Shown here: one piece after another, positions 13,375-13,544 of the stretch
Layout: every line of letters starts with the position of its first letter
Position numbering within the stretch: the stretch's first letter is position 1
Assembly: GCA_040882645.1 (NCBI GenBank)
Contig: JBBEAX010000084.1
Span: 1-13,544 of the forward strand
DNA: 13,544 nucleotides
Direction of reading: 5' to 3'
Source of the DNA: JAUYIV01 sp040882645
GTDB lineage: Bacteria > Actinomycetota > Acidimicrobiia > Spongiisociales > UBA11373
The notes under the pieces: model-generated
What the model saw: the letters and a program-made list of their open reading frames with translations, nothing else
What the model was told of the DNA's origin: nothing
Database searches by the model: none
Position numbers and translations under genes: made by a program

Positions 13375-13449
13375 TCGGGGGTGGTGTAATTGGCAACACA
13401 GCAGGTTCTGGTCCTGTCGTTGGGGGTTCGAGTCCTCCCCCCCGAGCCA
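13375..13449 (+). tRNA. tRNA-Gln (anticodon CTG), CCA encoded
   Basis: Full cloverleaf. The acceptor stem TCGGGGG (13375-13381) pairs with CCCCCGA (13439-13445). D-stem GTGT/ACAC; anticodon stem GCAGG/CCTGT with loop TTCTGGT, giving anticodon CTG at 13408-13410. T-stem GGGGG/CCTCC with loop TTCGAGT. Discriminator G at 13446, followed by genomic CCA (13447-13449). The weak U1-A72 pair and G73 fit glutamine tRNA. It reads CAG codons; a TTG-anticodon isoacceptor must lie elsewhere if present. Confidence 0.93.
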
Positions 13450-13470
13450 GGCGGTTCATGAGGACCGCAT

Positions 13471-13543
13471 GGCCCCGTCGTCTAGCGGCCTAGGACGCCG
13501 GCCTCTCAAGCCGGTAGCGGGGGTTCGAATCCCCTCGGGGCTA
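13471..13543 (+). tRNA. tRNA-Glu (anticodon CTC)
   Basis: The acceptor stem GGCCCCG (13471-13477) pairs with CGGGGCT (13536-13542; the first pair is G-T). Anticodon stem CCGGC/GCCGG with loop CTCTCAA gives anticodon CTC at 13505-13507. T-loop TTCGAAT; discriminator A at 13543. The mature body is complete. The window ends at 13544 with one C, so whether CCA is encoded cannot be seen. It is 21 bases after the tRNA-Gln CCA and probably in the same transcript. Confidence 0.93.
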
Positions 13544-13544
13544 C

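Overview
The window looks like an ordinary chromosomal segment of a GC-rich actinomycete (Actinomycetota). My best guess is a deep lineage such as Acidimicrobiia, but the rank below phylum is inference. The reasons are strongly GC-biased codon use, frequent GTG starts, 4-base ATGA/GTGA gene overlaps, and -10 hexamers of the TANNNT type placed 6-9 bases in front of start codons, which suggests leaderless mRNAs. The run FAH-family hydrolase, gltX, tRNA-Gln, tRNA-Glu also resembles an arrangement I recall from Mycobacterium and Streptomyces.

Layout. 1-208: no gene; 2.8 copies of a 67-bp hairpin-bearing tandem repeat, then two GAATTGC heptamers. 247-2902 (+): a tightly packed operon with an unknown 66-aa membrane protein followed by a tungstate-type ABC importer in the order permease (tupB), ATPase (tupC), binding lipoprotein (tupA). 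3008-3499 (+): a DUF1801/YdhG-like protein with a lysine-rich N-terminal tail. 3543-3998 (-): pgpA (phosphatidylglycerophosphatase A), divergent from 4089-7660 (+), which encodes two overlapping half-transporters forming an asymmetric heterodimeric ABC exporter. 7665-7720: a 56-bp period-7 array lying directly on the promoter of the next operon. 7735-13224 (+): S9 peptidase, branched-chain aminotransferase (ilvE), an unknown 149-aa protein, an FAH-family hydrolase and glutamyl-tRNA synthetase (gltX), with gaps of a few bases or overlaps throughout. 13225-13374: a hairpin, four GAATTGC heptamers and a tRNA promoter. 13375-13543: tRNA-Gln(CTG) and tRNA-Glu(CTC); the window stops at the first base after the tRNA-Glu discriminator.

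How the parts work together. The first operon is a self-contained oxyanion importer. The exporter pair has one canonical and one degenerate ATP site, as in TM287/288-type exporters. The last block joins branched-chain amino acid metabolism, peptide turnover and glutamyl-tRNA formation. In actinomycetes GluRS usually also mischarges tRNA-Gln for GatCAB, so gltX would sit beside both of its tRNA substrates.

I see no defence system, prophage, transposase, CRISPR array or clear novel multi-gene system. The least explained items are two kinds of period-7 intergenic array, the 66-aa membrane protein leading the tup operon, an unusually short TupC nucleotide-binding fold, and the unknown 149-aa protein.
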